From Mucilaginibacter sp. L196 (lineage in GTDB: Bacteria > Bacteroidota > Bacteroidia > Sphingobacteriales > Sphingobacteriaceae): 64,000 nt of DNA. The notes below the pieces were generated by a model that had not been told where the DNA came from, made no database searches, and saw only the letters and a program-made list of their open reading frames with translations. Numbering within the stretch: the stretch's first letter is position 1; every line of letters starts with the position of its first letter. This document shows, in pieces, positions 9,882 to 17,985 of this stretch. The DNA is taken from positions 432,889-496,888 of the forward strand of contig NZ_LMUO01000011.1 in the NCBI RefSeq assembly GCF_009765905.1. The letters run 5' to 3'. The position numbers and the translations under genes are program-made.

Positions 9882-9892
9882 GGTTCCATAGT

Positions 9893-11050
9893 TTAATCCG
9901 TAATAGTTATGTTTTTCGGGAAATTGGCATTGGGATGAAATCTCCTAATGTCAGCCATTAATCCGGGCAAATTCCCTTGCACATATTTGCAGACCCCGTT
10001 TATGTAGATCTTGCTGAAATCTTCTTTTATATTGCTTAATTGTTCCAATAGTTCTTCATCAAACAATCTTATTTCTCCTTGATGAATAACCAGCAATAAA
10101 TCCGCAGGGGTAATTGCATAAAAAGCATCAAAGCCATCATTATCAAATGATCTTTTGGCAATAACCAGATCAGCATTTTTACCTTGTATTATTTCACCGC
10201 TGTTCAATCCCCATGTTTGGGAGGCGTTTATGGTTACAGCATTATAAAGTTCATCGTCATTCAATAGCTGACTTTTTCGGGCCGATTGCAAATGCCTCCA
10301 TATATCCCATTCGCTGGTTAAGGTAGAATCTGTACCAAACAAAATGCTAAGATGTTTTTTTAATAGATCAACCGGCGAAGTTTTATTCAGTAAAAAATAA
10401 TTCGATTGTGGGCACCATACCACTGCCTCAAATTCCTTAGCCTGGACTTCGGTCATCGCAACGGCATGTACGGCGACAAGCTTTCTATTTAAAATATTCC
10501 ATTTGAGCAGATACTTGATCTCATTTTCTGATTGCAGATCAATTCCTTCACCCACATGTATATTTACCAGCAGGCGCTTTTTTAAGGGATTATTAAGTTT
10601 GAGTTTGCACCGTTTTTCAAAACCGACAGAATGTATGCAATGCGTATCTTCAAATACAGTAATCAGATCATTTGCTGTTCCACGCTTTTCACCGTGATTA
10701 ATAACAGTGGTAACGCCACATAATAAGTTTTTATAGATGCCCCATTTTGAACGTAATTCAACAGGAATTTTTAATACCTCCGCTATCTCTGGTTTATACC
10801 TTTCATGGATGTGCTTGCCCCATTCGGTATAATTATTATAAAGCTGGTTGCCTAACTGTGGGAATAAATTAAAATCTAAATGGTCGTGCGAATTGATCAA
10901 TCCCGGAAAAACAATGGCATTATTGAAATCTAGCTGTAAAGCATCTGCAGCAGCAATCGGCGAAGATGATAGCTCCACTATTTTCCCACCATCAATTTTA
11001 ATATTAATAGGGTCATCGCTGTTTACCGGTTTTATATTGTTTAGGATCAT
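9893..11050 (-). CDS. Amidohydrolase-superfamily metal-dependent hydrolase
   Basis: A 385-residue cytosolic hydrolase of the ATZ/TRZ and cytosine-deaminase-like subgroup. The metal ligands are visible in order: SHDHLD (HxH at 55-57), NIHVGEG (His and catalytic Glu), VAVHAVAM (His) and FGTDSTLTSEWD (Asp). A small N-terminal strand domain and the late ADLVIAK segment form the usual composite beta-sandwich. It likely deaminates or hydrolyses a cyclic or N-substituted substrate; which one is unknown. Its start codon overlaps the methyltransferase stop (TAATG), so the two are coupled. The presence of such an enzyme inside a polysaccharide cluster is unusual. Confidence 0.85.
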   Translation of the reverse strand: MILNNIKPVNSDDPINIKIDGGKIVELSSSPIAAADALQLDFNNAIVFPGLINSHDHLDFNLFPQLGNQLYNNYTEWGKHIHERYKPEIAEVLKIPVELRSKWGIYKNLLCGVTTVINHGEKRGTANDLITVFEDTHCIHSVGFEKRCKLKLNNPLKKRLLVNIHVGEGIDLQSENEIKYLLKWNILNRKLVAVHAVAMTEVQAKEFEAVVWCPQSNYFLLNKTSPVDLLKKHLSILFGTDSTLTSEWDIWRHLQSARKSQLLNDDELYNAVTINASQTWGLNSGEIIQGKNADLVIAKRSFDNDGFDAFYAITPADLLLVIHQGEIRLFDEELLEQLSNIKEDFSKIYINGVCKYVQGNLPGLMADIRRFHPNANFPKNITITD

Positions 11051-11790
11051 TAACCTCTCTTAAAATGTATCCCGTAAATAATGGGCTGACCTTTAAATCT
11101 TTCGTAAACGTGCAATGCATTTTGCTGCTCATAGTAATGCTTCACGGTTTCATCAACATTAAGCTCCTGATGTGCTATTACAGTAAAGCCATTCTTCAAA
11201 AGGATTTGCTTTATACTATTTGTAGTATGCACAAAATTCTGAACTGCGATATGTTTATCCTTATGCCTGAACGTTCGCTTGCCGCCTGATGCCAGTGCAT
11301 TCGGATGAAAATCGGTGATGATCATATCCCCGTGTTTCTTAGTTATCCTGCACCAGGTTTGCAGCGCGTCTTCAATATCTTCAATATGGGCAACTGTCAG
11401 CGTTGATAGGATGGCATCATAAGTCTCATCAGCAATATCCTCAAAATGATTATCTGTAATCACATAAGTTTTTGCATCCAGAAACTTATCATTAAGCTTT
11501 TTTAGCATCCCCAATGAGACATCAAACCCCGTTAAGCTTGCCGGGTTATGCTTAAAGATTTTACCCCAATGCCTACCCGTACCACAGCCAATATCTGCAA
11601 CAGCTTTATTTTCGAGGCTTAAACCGTCTAATAGCTTGGCAAACAATAGCTCATCCAAGTCAAGCATCAGGTTACCCGGCTGTGCATCATAGTTTTCGGC
11701 CCATATATCGTAAGCCGCAACCACATTCTTATCCTCAATAGTCGAAGGCAAAACTTTCCGTTTGATATAATTTTTAATGGTACTAATCAA
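11050..11790 (-). CDS. Class I SAM-dependent methyltransferase
   Basis: A 246-residue Methyltransf_11/25-type enzyme. Motif I is VADIGCGTGRHWG (about residues 64-76); the following acidic residue lies in LTGFDVSLGMLKKL, and the motif IV region is YDAILSTLTVAHIED. The conserved ITDFHP segment resembles small-molecule O- or C-methyltransferases. It is the first gene of the minus-strand operon driven by site B at 11840-11865. The substrate is unknown. Candidates are a sugar, a quinone-like or a lipid-linked intermediate. Confidence 0.87.
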   Translation of the reverse strand: MISTIKNYIKRKVLPSTIEDKNVVAAYDIWAENYDAQPGNLMLDLDELLFAKLLDGLSLENKAVADIGCGTGRHWGKIFKHNPASLTGFDVSLGMLKKLNDKFLDAKTYVITDNHFEDIADETYDAILSTLTVAHIEDIEDALQTWCRITKKHGDMIITDFHPNALASGGKRTFRHKDKHIAVQNFVHTTNSIKQILLKNGFTVIAHQELNVDETVKHYYEQQNALHVYERFKGQPIIYGIHFKRG

Positions 11791-11839
11791 CTCTGTATGA
11801 TTTTAGAAAACGGTTATCATTAGCGTTTCATCAGGAATT

Positions 11840-11865
11840 ACGCTCTATAAAGTATAAAGGTTGCT
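11840..11865 (-). promoter_or_regulatory. Putative ECF sigma promoter, site B
   Basis: On the minus strand AGCAACC (11865-11859), a 16-nt spacer, then CGTAAT (CGT at 11842-11840). The predicted start of transcription is near 11833, about 43 nt before the methyltransferase ATG at 11790. It differs from the other six sites only in the first base of the -35 block. It lies back to back with site C. Confidence 0.78.
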
Positions 11866-11889
11866 CCATCAATTTTATTTAATCAAGCA

Positions 11890-11915
11890 GGCAACCATAG
11901 CATTTTGCAGGGCGT
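11890..11915 (+). promoter_or_regulatory. Putative ECF sigma promoter, site C
   Basis: GGCAACC at 11890-11896, a 16-nt spacer, then CGTAAC (CGT at 11913-11915). It would transcribe the radical SAM operon from about 11922, giving a leader of about 120 nt that contains the hairpin at 11967-12016. With site B it forms a divergent promoter pair whose -35 blocks are 24 bases apart. Confidence 0.82.
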
Positions 11916-11966
11916 AACTATTGTAGTAATTGTTTTAGTCTTAAGTAAATTATTGTGAACTGTTGT

Positions 11967-12016
11967 CCCCGCTATGTAGGGCGTACCGATGGGTTTTACT
12001 CATCGGTACTGCGGGG
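11967..12016 (+). other. Structured 5' leader of the radical SAM operon
   Basis: The inner stem GTACCGATG (11983-11991) pairs perfectly with CATCGGTAC (12001-12009) around a 9-nt loop. An outer stem CCCCGC (11967-11972) pairs with GCGGGG (12011-12016), leaving an internal loop on the left side. No T run follows, so it is not a terminator for the plus strand. It lies in the predicted leader between site C and the ATG at 12044. It could be a cis-regulatory RNA or an RNA-stability element. No known riboswitch core was recognised. Confidence 0.55.
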
Positions 12017-12043
12017 GCTTGCTAATAACGATGTATACAAACT

Positions 12044-13549
12044 ATGAGTAATAAAATATTATTGTTTAACCCCAAGAGCGCTATTAATAAGTATCGCATT
12101 CCTAATTCAATTTTAAATATAGCCGCATCGGTTGATGGTAAATACGAATGGGCAATTATTGATGGTAATTGCGAATTAGATTCCATCAAAAAAATCGAAA
12201 GCTATTTAAGTACAGGCGAATATAAGTACCTTGGTTTTACCGTAATGCCCGGCCCGCAATTAAGGCAAGCTATAATATCGGCAAAAGCTATCAAAGAAAA
12301 ATACCCGCATACTAAAATGATATGGGGAGGTTACTTTCCATCTAACCAGCCTAACGCGGTTTTATATTCCGGCTATGTTGATTTTATTATCAATGGCCCC
12401 GGCGATAATGCTTTCCCGAATTTGATTGATGCGCTGGAAAATGGTACACCTTTCGAGTTCATTAAAAATCTCATCTATAAAAATGTCGATAGTAAAGTCA
12501 TAATAAATGGGAAGGAAGACTTGCTCGATCAGGATTCACTGCCGCCATTGCCTTATGATAAGCTGAACGAATTTTATCCCATTCCTAAGTTTTTAGGTAA
12601 GACCTATTTGGGCGAAAAAACATTGGCTTATCACTCCAGTATTGGCTGCCCCTTCACCTGCTCATTTTGCGCGGTGGTGCCTATTTATGAGGCAAGATGG
12701 AAGGGTAAATCGGCACAAAAGGTTTATAACGATGTAAAATACATCAAAGACAAATGGGGGGCCGATGCCATCGAATTTCACGATAATAACTTCTTCGTGT
12801 CAGAAAAAAGGGCAGTTGAATTTTCAAGGTTGATAAAAGATGAAAACATGACCTGGTGGGGGATGGCGCGGATTGATACGATGAGCAAGTTTAAAGATTC
12901 ATCCTTGGCTGCCATCCGCGAAGCAGGCTGCAAGATTATATTTTTTGGTGCCGAAAGTGGTAATAACGAAGTTTTGGCGCAGATGGATAAAGGTGGCACC
13001 CAAACCGGTAACCAGATCATTGAATTTGCCGAGCGATTGAAGAAATTTGACATCATACCCGAATACTCATTTGTTTTAGGCACACCCGGCCCAACTCCCG
13101 AAAAGGTGCAGGCAGGGATCGATTTTGAAATAGATTTCATCAAAAAAGTAAAACATGTAAACCCCAAAACAGAGATCATTATTTATACCTATAGCCCAGT
13201 GCCAACAGAGGGGTCGGAAATGTATAAGCAGGTGTTGGCCAGTGGCTTTAAATTCCCGCAAACATTGGAGGACTGGATTAGCCCCGCCTGGGAAAGTTTC
13301 GATCTTAGGAAAAACCCGCTAACCCCATGGCTAACGGCCGAGATGATAGACAAGATCAGGAATTTTGAAACGGTGCTAAACGGTGTATATCCTACAGTAA
13401 CCGACATTCGTATGAGTACGCTTAAAAGAAAAGCGATAAAAATGATAGCAAGCCTGCGTTACAAAGTGGACTTGTATTATTATCCATATGAAATAAAACT
13501 GCTACAAAAAATTTGGAGATATCGCCAACCCGAAACACAAGGCTTTTAA
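12044..13549 (+). CDS. B12-binding-domain radical SAM protein
   Basis: A 501-residue enzyme of the BchE/HpnP/HpnJ-like class. Residues 1-150 form a Rossmann-like cobalamin-binding-type domain (KILLFNPKSA, YLGFTVMPGPQLRQAI, MIWGGYFPSNQP, FIINGPGDNAFPNLIDAL). The radical SAM core follows with the iron-sulfur motif GCPFTCSFC (C202, C206, C209), and the later segments FFGAESGNNEVL and FVLGTPGPT are typical SAM and barrel strands. The reaction is unknown; such proteins perform C-methylation, cyclisation or ring rearrangement on lipids and secondary metabolites. It is the first gene of a four-gene operon and is followed 12 bases later by a second radical SAM gene. Confidence 0.88.
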   Translation: MSNKILLFNPKSAINKYRIPNSILNIAASVDGKYEWAIIDGNCELDSIKKIESYLSTGEYKYLGFTVMPGPQLRQAIISAKAIKEKYPHTKMIWGGYFPSNQPNAVLYSGYVDFIINGPGDNAFPNLIDALENGTPFEFIKNLIYKNVDSKVIINGKEDLLDQDSLPPLPYDKLNEFYPIPKFLGKTYLGEKTLAYHSSIGCPFTCSFCAVVPIYEARWKGKSAQKVYNDVKYIKDKWGADAIEFHDNNFFVSEKRAVEFSRLIKDENMTWWGMARIDTMSKFKDSSLAAIREAGCKIIFFGAESGNNEVLAQMDKGGTQTGNQIIEFAERLKKFDIIPEYSFVLGTPGPTPEKVQAGIDFEIDFIKKVKHVNPKTEIIIYTYSPVPTEGSEMYKQVLASGFKFPQTLEDWISPAWESFDLRKNPLTPWLTAEMIDKIRNFETVLNGVYPTVTDIRMSTLKRKAIKMIASLRYKVDLYYYPYEIKLLQKIWRYRQPETQGF

Positions 13550-13561
13550 TAATTACAGCTC

Positions 13562-14614
13562 ATGACCATGCCGCCTTTATACGATACTTTTAAGCGATAT
13601 AGGACATTGCAAACGCACACTATATCTGCGTTGCCTGTGGTGATATTAATGCCGCATAGTGCCTGTAATTGCCGTTGTGTAATGTGTGATATATGGAAGG
13701 ATAATAAAAACTTGAAGCAACTTACCGAGCAGGACGTTGAGGGATTAATGAGTTCACTAAAAGCGTTTGGAACACGGCAGGTAGCCATGTCTGGCGGCGA
13801 AGCTTTGCTTAATGCCAATTTTTTCAAGTTGTGCGAGATATTAAAATCCGCGGGCATTAGTGTTACGTTGCTCACAACCGGCTTAACCATAAAAAGAAAT
13901 GCTGAAAATTTGGTGAGATGGGTAGATGAGGTGATTGTATCATTAGATGGCGATGAGACTCTGCATGATGCCATTCGCAATGTGCCCGGTGTTTTTAAAA
14001 AGCTTAAAGAGGGGGTAGAGCATATCAAGCAATTAAATCCAAGTTACAGGATAACAGCACGCACAGTGATCCATTGCTTAAATTTTAGAAATTGGGAATC
14101 CATCATCAACGAAGCAAAAAAGATGGGCATCGACCAGATAAGCTTTTTGCCGGCAGATGTAAGCAGTCATGCCTTTAATCGCCAGATGGCTTGGGAGGAA
14201 CCCAAACAAGACGAGATATTAATATCCAAAAATGAATTGCCTGAATTGATGGAAACCATTACCCGGGTTATAGATAATCACGGTGACTTTACCTCAGGCT
14301 TCATTGCCGAATCATCCGAAAAAATACGACAGATCTATTATTACTATGCAGCCTTTTATAAACTAAACCCGTTCCCTTTCAAAAAATGTAATGCGCCCTG
14401 GGTATCAACAGTTATTGAGGCCGATGGCAGCGTTAAGCCATGCTTTTTTCATGATGAGATAGGTAATATAAAGGACGCATCATTAGCTAATATTTTAAAC
14501 AGTGATAAGGCCATTAGCTTCAGGAAATCATTAAGTAAAGATATGGGAATCAATGCAACCTGCATAAAATGCGTTTGCTCGTTAAACTTATCGCCTTTGC
14601 AAAAAATCGCATAA
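13562..14614 (+). CDS. Radical SAM protein with SPASM-like C-terminus
   Basis: A 350-residue radical SAM enzyme with the motif SACNCRCVMCDIW (C35, C39, C42) close to the N-terminus. The barrel segments MSGGEALLN (the GGE SAM-binding motif) and VIVSLDGDETLHDAIR follow. The C-terminal part has cysteines in KKCNAPW, VKPCFF and ATCIKCVC, as in SPASM/twitch domains that hold an auxiliary Fe-S cluster. It differs from its two neighbours in lacking a B12-binding domain. A second ATG at codon 3 could also be the start. Substrate is unknown. The next gene begins one base after its stop. Confidence 0.87.
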   Translation: MTMPPLYDTFKRYRTLQTHTISALPVVILMPHSACNCRCVMCDIWKDNKNLKQLTEQDVEGLMSSLKAFGTRQVAMSGGEALLNANFFKLCEILKSAGISVTLLTTGLTIKRNAENLVRWVDEVIVSLDGDETLHDAIRNVPGVFKKLKEGVEHIKQLNPSYRITARTVIHCLNFRNWESIINEAKKMGIDQISFLPADVSSHAFNRQMAWEEPKQDEILISKNELPELMETITRVIDNHGDFTSGFIAESSEKIRQIYYYYAAFYKLNPFPFKKCNAPWVSTVIEADGSVKPCFFHDEIGNIKDASLANILNSDKAISFRKSLSKDMGINATCIKCVCSLNLSPLQKIA

Positions 14615-14615
14615 T

Positions 14616-16076
14616 ATGAAAAGCATCCTGTTTACACATTCTTACTTTTTGCGCTACGACCCTAAACAATGGCAATTAGGGCAACCGTATCCGCCATTGG
14701 GCACGCTGTATGCTGCTGCTTTAATGCGTGAAAATGATTATCAGGTTACTTTGTTTGATACCATGTTTGTAAGCAATCCTGAGGAGGTTACACCTGTCAT
14801 CGGAAAAAACAAACCTGATTTTTTTGTGATTTATGACGACGGGTTCAACTATCTCACTAAAATGTGCCTCACCAATATGCGCGAGGCTGCATTCAGTATG
14901 AGTAAAATGGCAAAAGCTGAAGGCTGTACCGTTATTATATCAAGTTCGGATTCGACAGACCGATATGAAGAATACCTGAAAGAGGGCGCTGATTTTGTAA
15001 TAATAGGAGAGGCCGAACATACACTATTAGAGTTAACCAATTATATTGAAAGTGGAGGCGCTGAATTCTTAAACATAAAAGGACTGGCTTATACACAAAA
15101 CGGAAGTATTATTAAAACTCCCGGCCGCCCTGTTTTAAAAGACCTTGACAGTTTACCATTACCCGCCTGGGATTTGGTAAACATAGAGCAGTACAAACAA
15201 ACATGGCTAAAAAGCGTAGGCTATTTCTCACTAAATATGAGCACCACGCGCGGTTGCCCGTTTAAATGTAATTGGTGTGCGAAACCTATTTACGGAAACC
15301 GCTATAATTCACGAAGTCCTGAAAACGTGCTTACCGAAATTAAACTTTTGAAAGAAACATATAACATAGATCATATCTGGTTTTGTGATGATATTTTCGG
15401 TTTGAAACCGGGTTGGGCAATTGAGTTTGCAAAACTCATTCAACAGGAAAATATTAATATCAGGTTTAAAATCCAATCCCGTGCCGACCTGCTTATTGAT
15501 GTAGATACGGTAAGTGCATTAGCCGCAGCAGGTTGCGAAAACGTTTGGATAGGGGCAGAAAGCGGTTCACAAAAAATATTGGATGCGATGGATAAGGGTA
15601 TTAGCGTTCAACAGATCCGCAAATCAACCAAGTTGATGAAAGAGGCCGGTATAAAACCTTCATTTTTCATCCAGTTCGGTTATCCCGGCGAATTGAAGGA
15701 TGATATTAGTTTAACCATTGATATGATTAACGAACTATTGCCTTTTGAAATAGGTATTTCTGTATCGTACCCACTACCCGGCACTTCATTTTATGAAAAA
15801 GTGAAAGCCGAGCTACAGAAAAAAACAAACTGGACAGATTCCAACGAAATGGCGCTCATGTTTCAAAACACTTACCCGCCATCGTATTATAAGCAACTGC
15901 ATCGCTATGTGCATCAAAATTATCATAAGCATCTCGCTAAAAATGCCATGGTTAAATTGATGCAAAACCCTGCACTTACCAATGGAAAAAATCTAAAAAA
16001 AGCTTTATCCGTACTTTATCATACACCGGCTACATTTATAGCAGGTGTAAAATTGAGGCAACTGGAGGGATCGTGA
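14616..16076 (+). CDS. B12-binding-domain radical SAM protein
   Basis: A 486-residue relative of the protein at 12044. The N-terminal domain starts ILFTHSYFLRYDPKQW and includes GEAEHTLLEL. The cluster motif is TRGCPFKCNWC (C214, C218, C221), followed by FCDDIF and VWIGAESGSQKILDAMDKG. The set resembles cobalamin-dependent radical SAM enzymes such as those acting in hopanoid, bacteriochlorophyll and phosphonate pathways, but I cannot assign a reaction. Its stop overlaps a possible GTG start of the downstream methyltransferase, so these genes are coupled. Confidence 0.88.
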   Translation: MKSILFTHSYFLRYDPKQWQLGQPYPPLGTLYAAALMRENDYQVTLFDTMFVSNPEEVTPVIGKNKPDFFVIYDDGFNYLTKMCLTNMREAAFSMSKMAKAEGCTVIISSSDSTDRYEEYLKEGADFVIIGEAEHTLLELTNYIESGGAEFLNIKGLAYTQNGSIIKTPGRPVLKDLDSLPLPAWDLVNIEQYKQTWLKSVGYFSLNMSTTRGCPFKCNWCAKPIYGNRYNSRSPENVLTEIKLLKETYNIDHIWFCDDIFGLKPGWAIEFAKLIQQENINIRFKIQSRADLLIDVDTVSALAAAGCENVWIGAESGSQKILDAMDKGISVQQIRKSTKLMKEAGIKPSFFIQFGYPGELKDDISLTIDMINELLPFEIGISVSYPLPGTSFYEKVKAELQKKTNWTDSNEMALMFQNTYPPSYYKQLHRYVHQNYHKHLAKNAMVKLMQNPALTNGKNLKKALSVLYHTPATFIAGVKLRQLEGS

Positions 16077-16078
16077 AA

Positions 16079-16897
16079 ATGAAAATTGCAGCCAATAATA
16101 ATGAAGAGCTTGCCGAAGCTGCTTTCACTACGCAATCATCAATTTTTGATGAAATTTATGCCAATAATACTATTGTAAATTATAAAAGGGAGCGTGTGCG
16201 CACTCATGTGCTGCAATACTTAGTACCCAATAGCTATATACTGGAATTAAATAGTGGTACCGGCGAAGACGCCATATTTTTTGCTGAAAAAGGCCATCGG
16301 GTACATGCCACCGATATATCAACCGGCATGCAGCAGGCGTTGAAACGAAAGGTTGAGGCGAAAGGCCTGGATGACAGGATCGGTAATGAACATTGCTCGT
16401 ACACCATGTTGCACCATCTTCAAAACCGCGGGTCTTATGACCATATCTTTTCCAACTTTGCCGGTTTAAACTGTACTGATGAGTTAGGCGAAGTGCTGGA
16501 TTCTTTCAGCAATTTATTAGTATCTGGCGGGAAGGTTACTTTGGTGATACTGCCCAAGTTTTGTTTGTGGGAATTCCTGCTACTATTTAAAGGGAAATTC
16601 CGTACGGCTTTCAGAAGGCTCTTTAGTAGTAACGGAAGCAAGGCACACATTGAAGGCACCTATTTTAAGTGCTGGTATTACAACCCGTCATTTATTGTAA
16701 ATCGGTTAAAAAATCAGTTCGACCTATTAAGTATCGAGGGGCTGTGTACAATTGTCCCTCCATCCTATATTGAAGGGTTCGCGGAGAAGCACCCGATAAC
16801 TTACCGGTTATTAAGAGAGATAGAAAACAAGCTAAAATCCCGCTGGCCGTGGAAGTATATTGGCGATTATTATATCATCTCTCTGCAAAAGAAATAG
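16079..16897 (+). CDS. Class I SAM-dependent methyltransferase
   Basis: A methyltransferase of about 272 residues. Motif I is slightly unusual (ILELNSGTGEDAIFFAEKGHRVHATDIS, with ELNSGTG instead of DxGCGTG), and the motif IV region is YDHIFSNFAGLNC. A GGAGGG sequence at 16064-16069 fits the ATG at 16079 (10 nt) better than the GTG at 16073 that overlaps the preceding stop. The C-terminal part has a hydrophobic stretch (KFCLWEFLLLFKGKF) that may touch the membrane. It is the last gene of the radical SAM operon and converges with the nucleotidyltransferase gene, one base apart. Confidence 0.83.
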   Translation: MKIAANNNEELAEAAFTTQSSIFDEIYANNTIVNYKRERVRTHVLQYLVPNSYILELNSGTGEDAIFFAEKGHRVHATDISTGMQQALKRKVEAKGLDDRIGNEHCSYTMLHHLQNRGSYDHIFSNFAGLNCTDELGEVLDSFSNLLVSGGKVTLVILPKFCLWEFLLLFKGKFRTAFRRLFSSNGSKAHIEGTYFKCWYYNPSFIVNRLKNQFDLLSIEGLCTIVPPSYIEGFAEKHPITYRLLREIENKLKSRWPWKYIGDYYIISLQKK

Positions 16898-16898
16898 C

Positions 16899-17855
16899 TC
16901 AATGCGCTAAGCTACTTTCATGTTTAGATAAAAGGCTCGATACTTTATATTCGTATCTCGAGAGTAAATTCCTTTGGAAATTTTTAGGATCGGGTTTGGC
17001 ATAATGTTTACCGGTTAAAAGGCTTAAAACATTACCGTGGTTGTTTAACCGTTTTAGTAAAGTCTTCTTTAACCACCTGTTCGTGGTGATATTCATCAGC
17101 ATATTATCAAGCATATTCCCCGGTGAAAAGCTGAATAAACCCTCGAACAGCATTTTGAAAAATGTTTTCTTCACAGGCATTGCTGATGAGATGCGCATGT
17201 TTTTGTTGGGTAGAAATTCACGGGTCCAGGTGTTGGCAGCATAAAATTTCTCAAATACAATATCGCCTTGTAAGGGTATTAATGTACCAACTTCAATTGC
17301 AGTGTAAATATTTTTCTCGGGTATTTCCAGCTGCTGCATATCAATGTAGTAGTTCATGCAAAACAAGTGCTCTTTATTAACCAAAAAGGTTAGTTTTTTA
17401 AAACAATGCATAATGGTACGTGCTATCCATAATCTGTTTTTCTCGGTGATGATGAACAGGTCGACATCGGAGTCTGTATCTGCAAAATTCTTGGATAATG
17501 AGCCCGAAATAGCTATACCACGCACATAGGGAAATTTGATCAACAGACTACCAACCTTCTCTGCAATCTTAATCAACTCCGCGGCTTTTTGGTTTCCATC
17601 AAGTCGCCTTACAGCAATATAATGATCTGCCGATAGGGTGTAAAATTTATCGAACTGGTGAATTGTACTATTGTCAACCAAACATTTTAACGCATCATCA
17701 AATAGCTCGTAATCAAATTTATTTCCTAAAAACAAATACACTTCGGCCTGCGTCAAAGGATAGTTGAACATATCAAAATATGCCAGTGTTGCTAATATAT
17801 TTTCCTTAATTGCCGACAAGTTTTTGTTTGTTAAAGGGTATAATCTATTTTGCAT
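16899..17855 (-). CDS. Nucleotidyltransferase-fold protein
   Basis: The hallmark of the Pol-beta nucleotidyltransferase superfamily is present: GIAISGSLSKNFADTDSDVDLFIIT, i.e. GS...DSDVD with the two metal-binding aspartates. It is preceded by a winged-helix-like segment (ILATLAYFDMFNYPLTQAEVYLFLG). The frame opens with a methionine at 17882, but the putative promoter site D predicts transcription from about 17887. The methionine at 17855 (MQNRLYPLTNK) then gives a normal leader and is the preferred start, for 318 residues. The role is unknown: it could adenylylate or guanylylate a small molecule or protein. It is a single-gene unit inside the polysaccharide region. Confidence 0.75.
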   Translation of the reverse strand: MQNRLYPLTNKNLSAIKENILATLAYFDMFNYPLTQAEVYLFLGNKFDYELFDDALKCLVDNSTIHQFDKFYTLSADHYIAVRRLDGNQKAAELIKIAEKVGSLLIKFPYVRGIAISGSLSKNFADTDSDVDLFIITEKNRLWIARTIMHCFKKLTFLVNKEHLFCMNYYIDMQQLEIPEKNIYTAIEVGTLIPLQGDIVFEKFYAANTWTREFLPNKNMRISSAMPVKKTFFKMLFEGLFSFSPGNMLDNMLMNITTNRWLKKTLLKRLNNHGNVLSLLTGKHYAKPDPKNFQRNLLSRYEYKVSSLLSKHESSLAH

Positions 17856-17893
17856 TTTGTCATCAGGGCTGTTTATGTCCATCTATAATTATG

Positions 17894-17919
17894 ACGGCTT
17901 AGGTATAACTTTGGTTGCC
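17894..17919 (-). promoter_or_regulatory. Putative ECF sigma promoter, site D
   Basis: On the minus strand GGCAACC (17919-17913), a 16-nt spacer, then CGTCAT (CGT at 17896-17894). It sits in the 103-base gap between the O-antigen ligase gene and the nucleotidyltransferase gene. Its position supports the internal start at 17855 rather than 17882 for that gene. Confidence 0.78.
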
Positions 17920-17985
17920 CGTTGATTGAAATATTTATATCGATAACTTATTAATTAGCAGTGTTTTATTATGTATAATAAAATA

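Noticed and set aside
11791..12043. Cobalamin riboswitch upstream of the B12-type radical SAM genes
   Set aside because: The conserved B12-box core could not be found; only the two-part stem at 11967-12016 is visible.
14680..14705. GGCAACC inside the third radical SAM gene
   Set aside because: The triplet after 16 nt is ACG, not CGT, and no gene starts downstream. Treated as chance.
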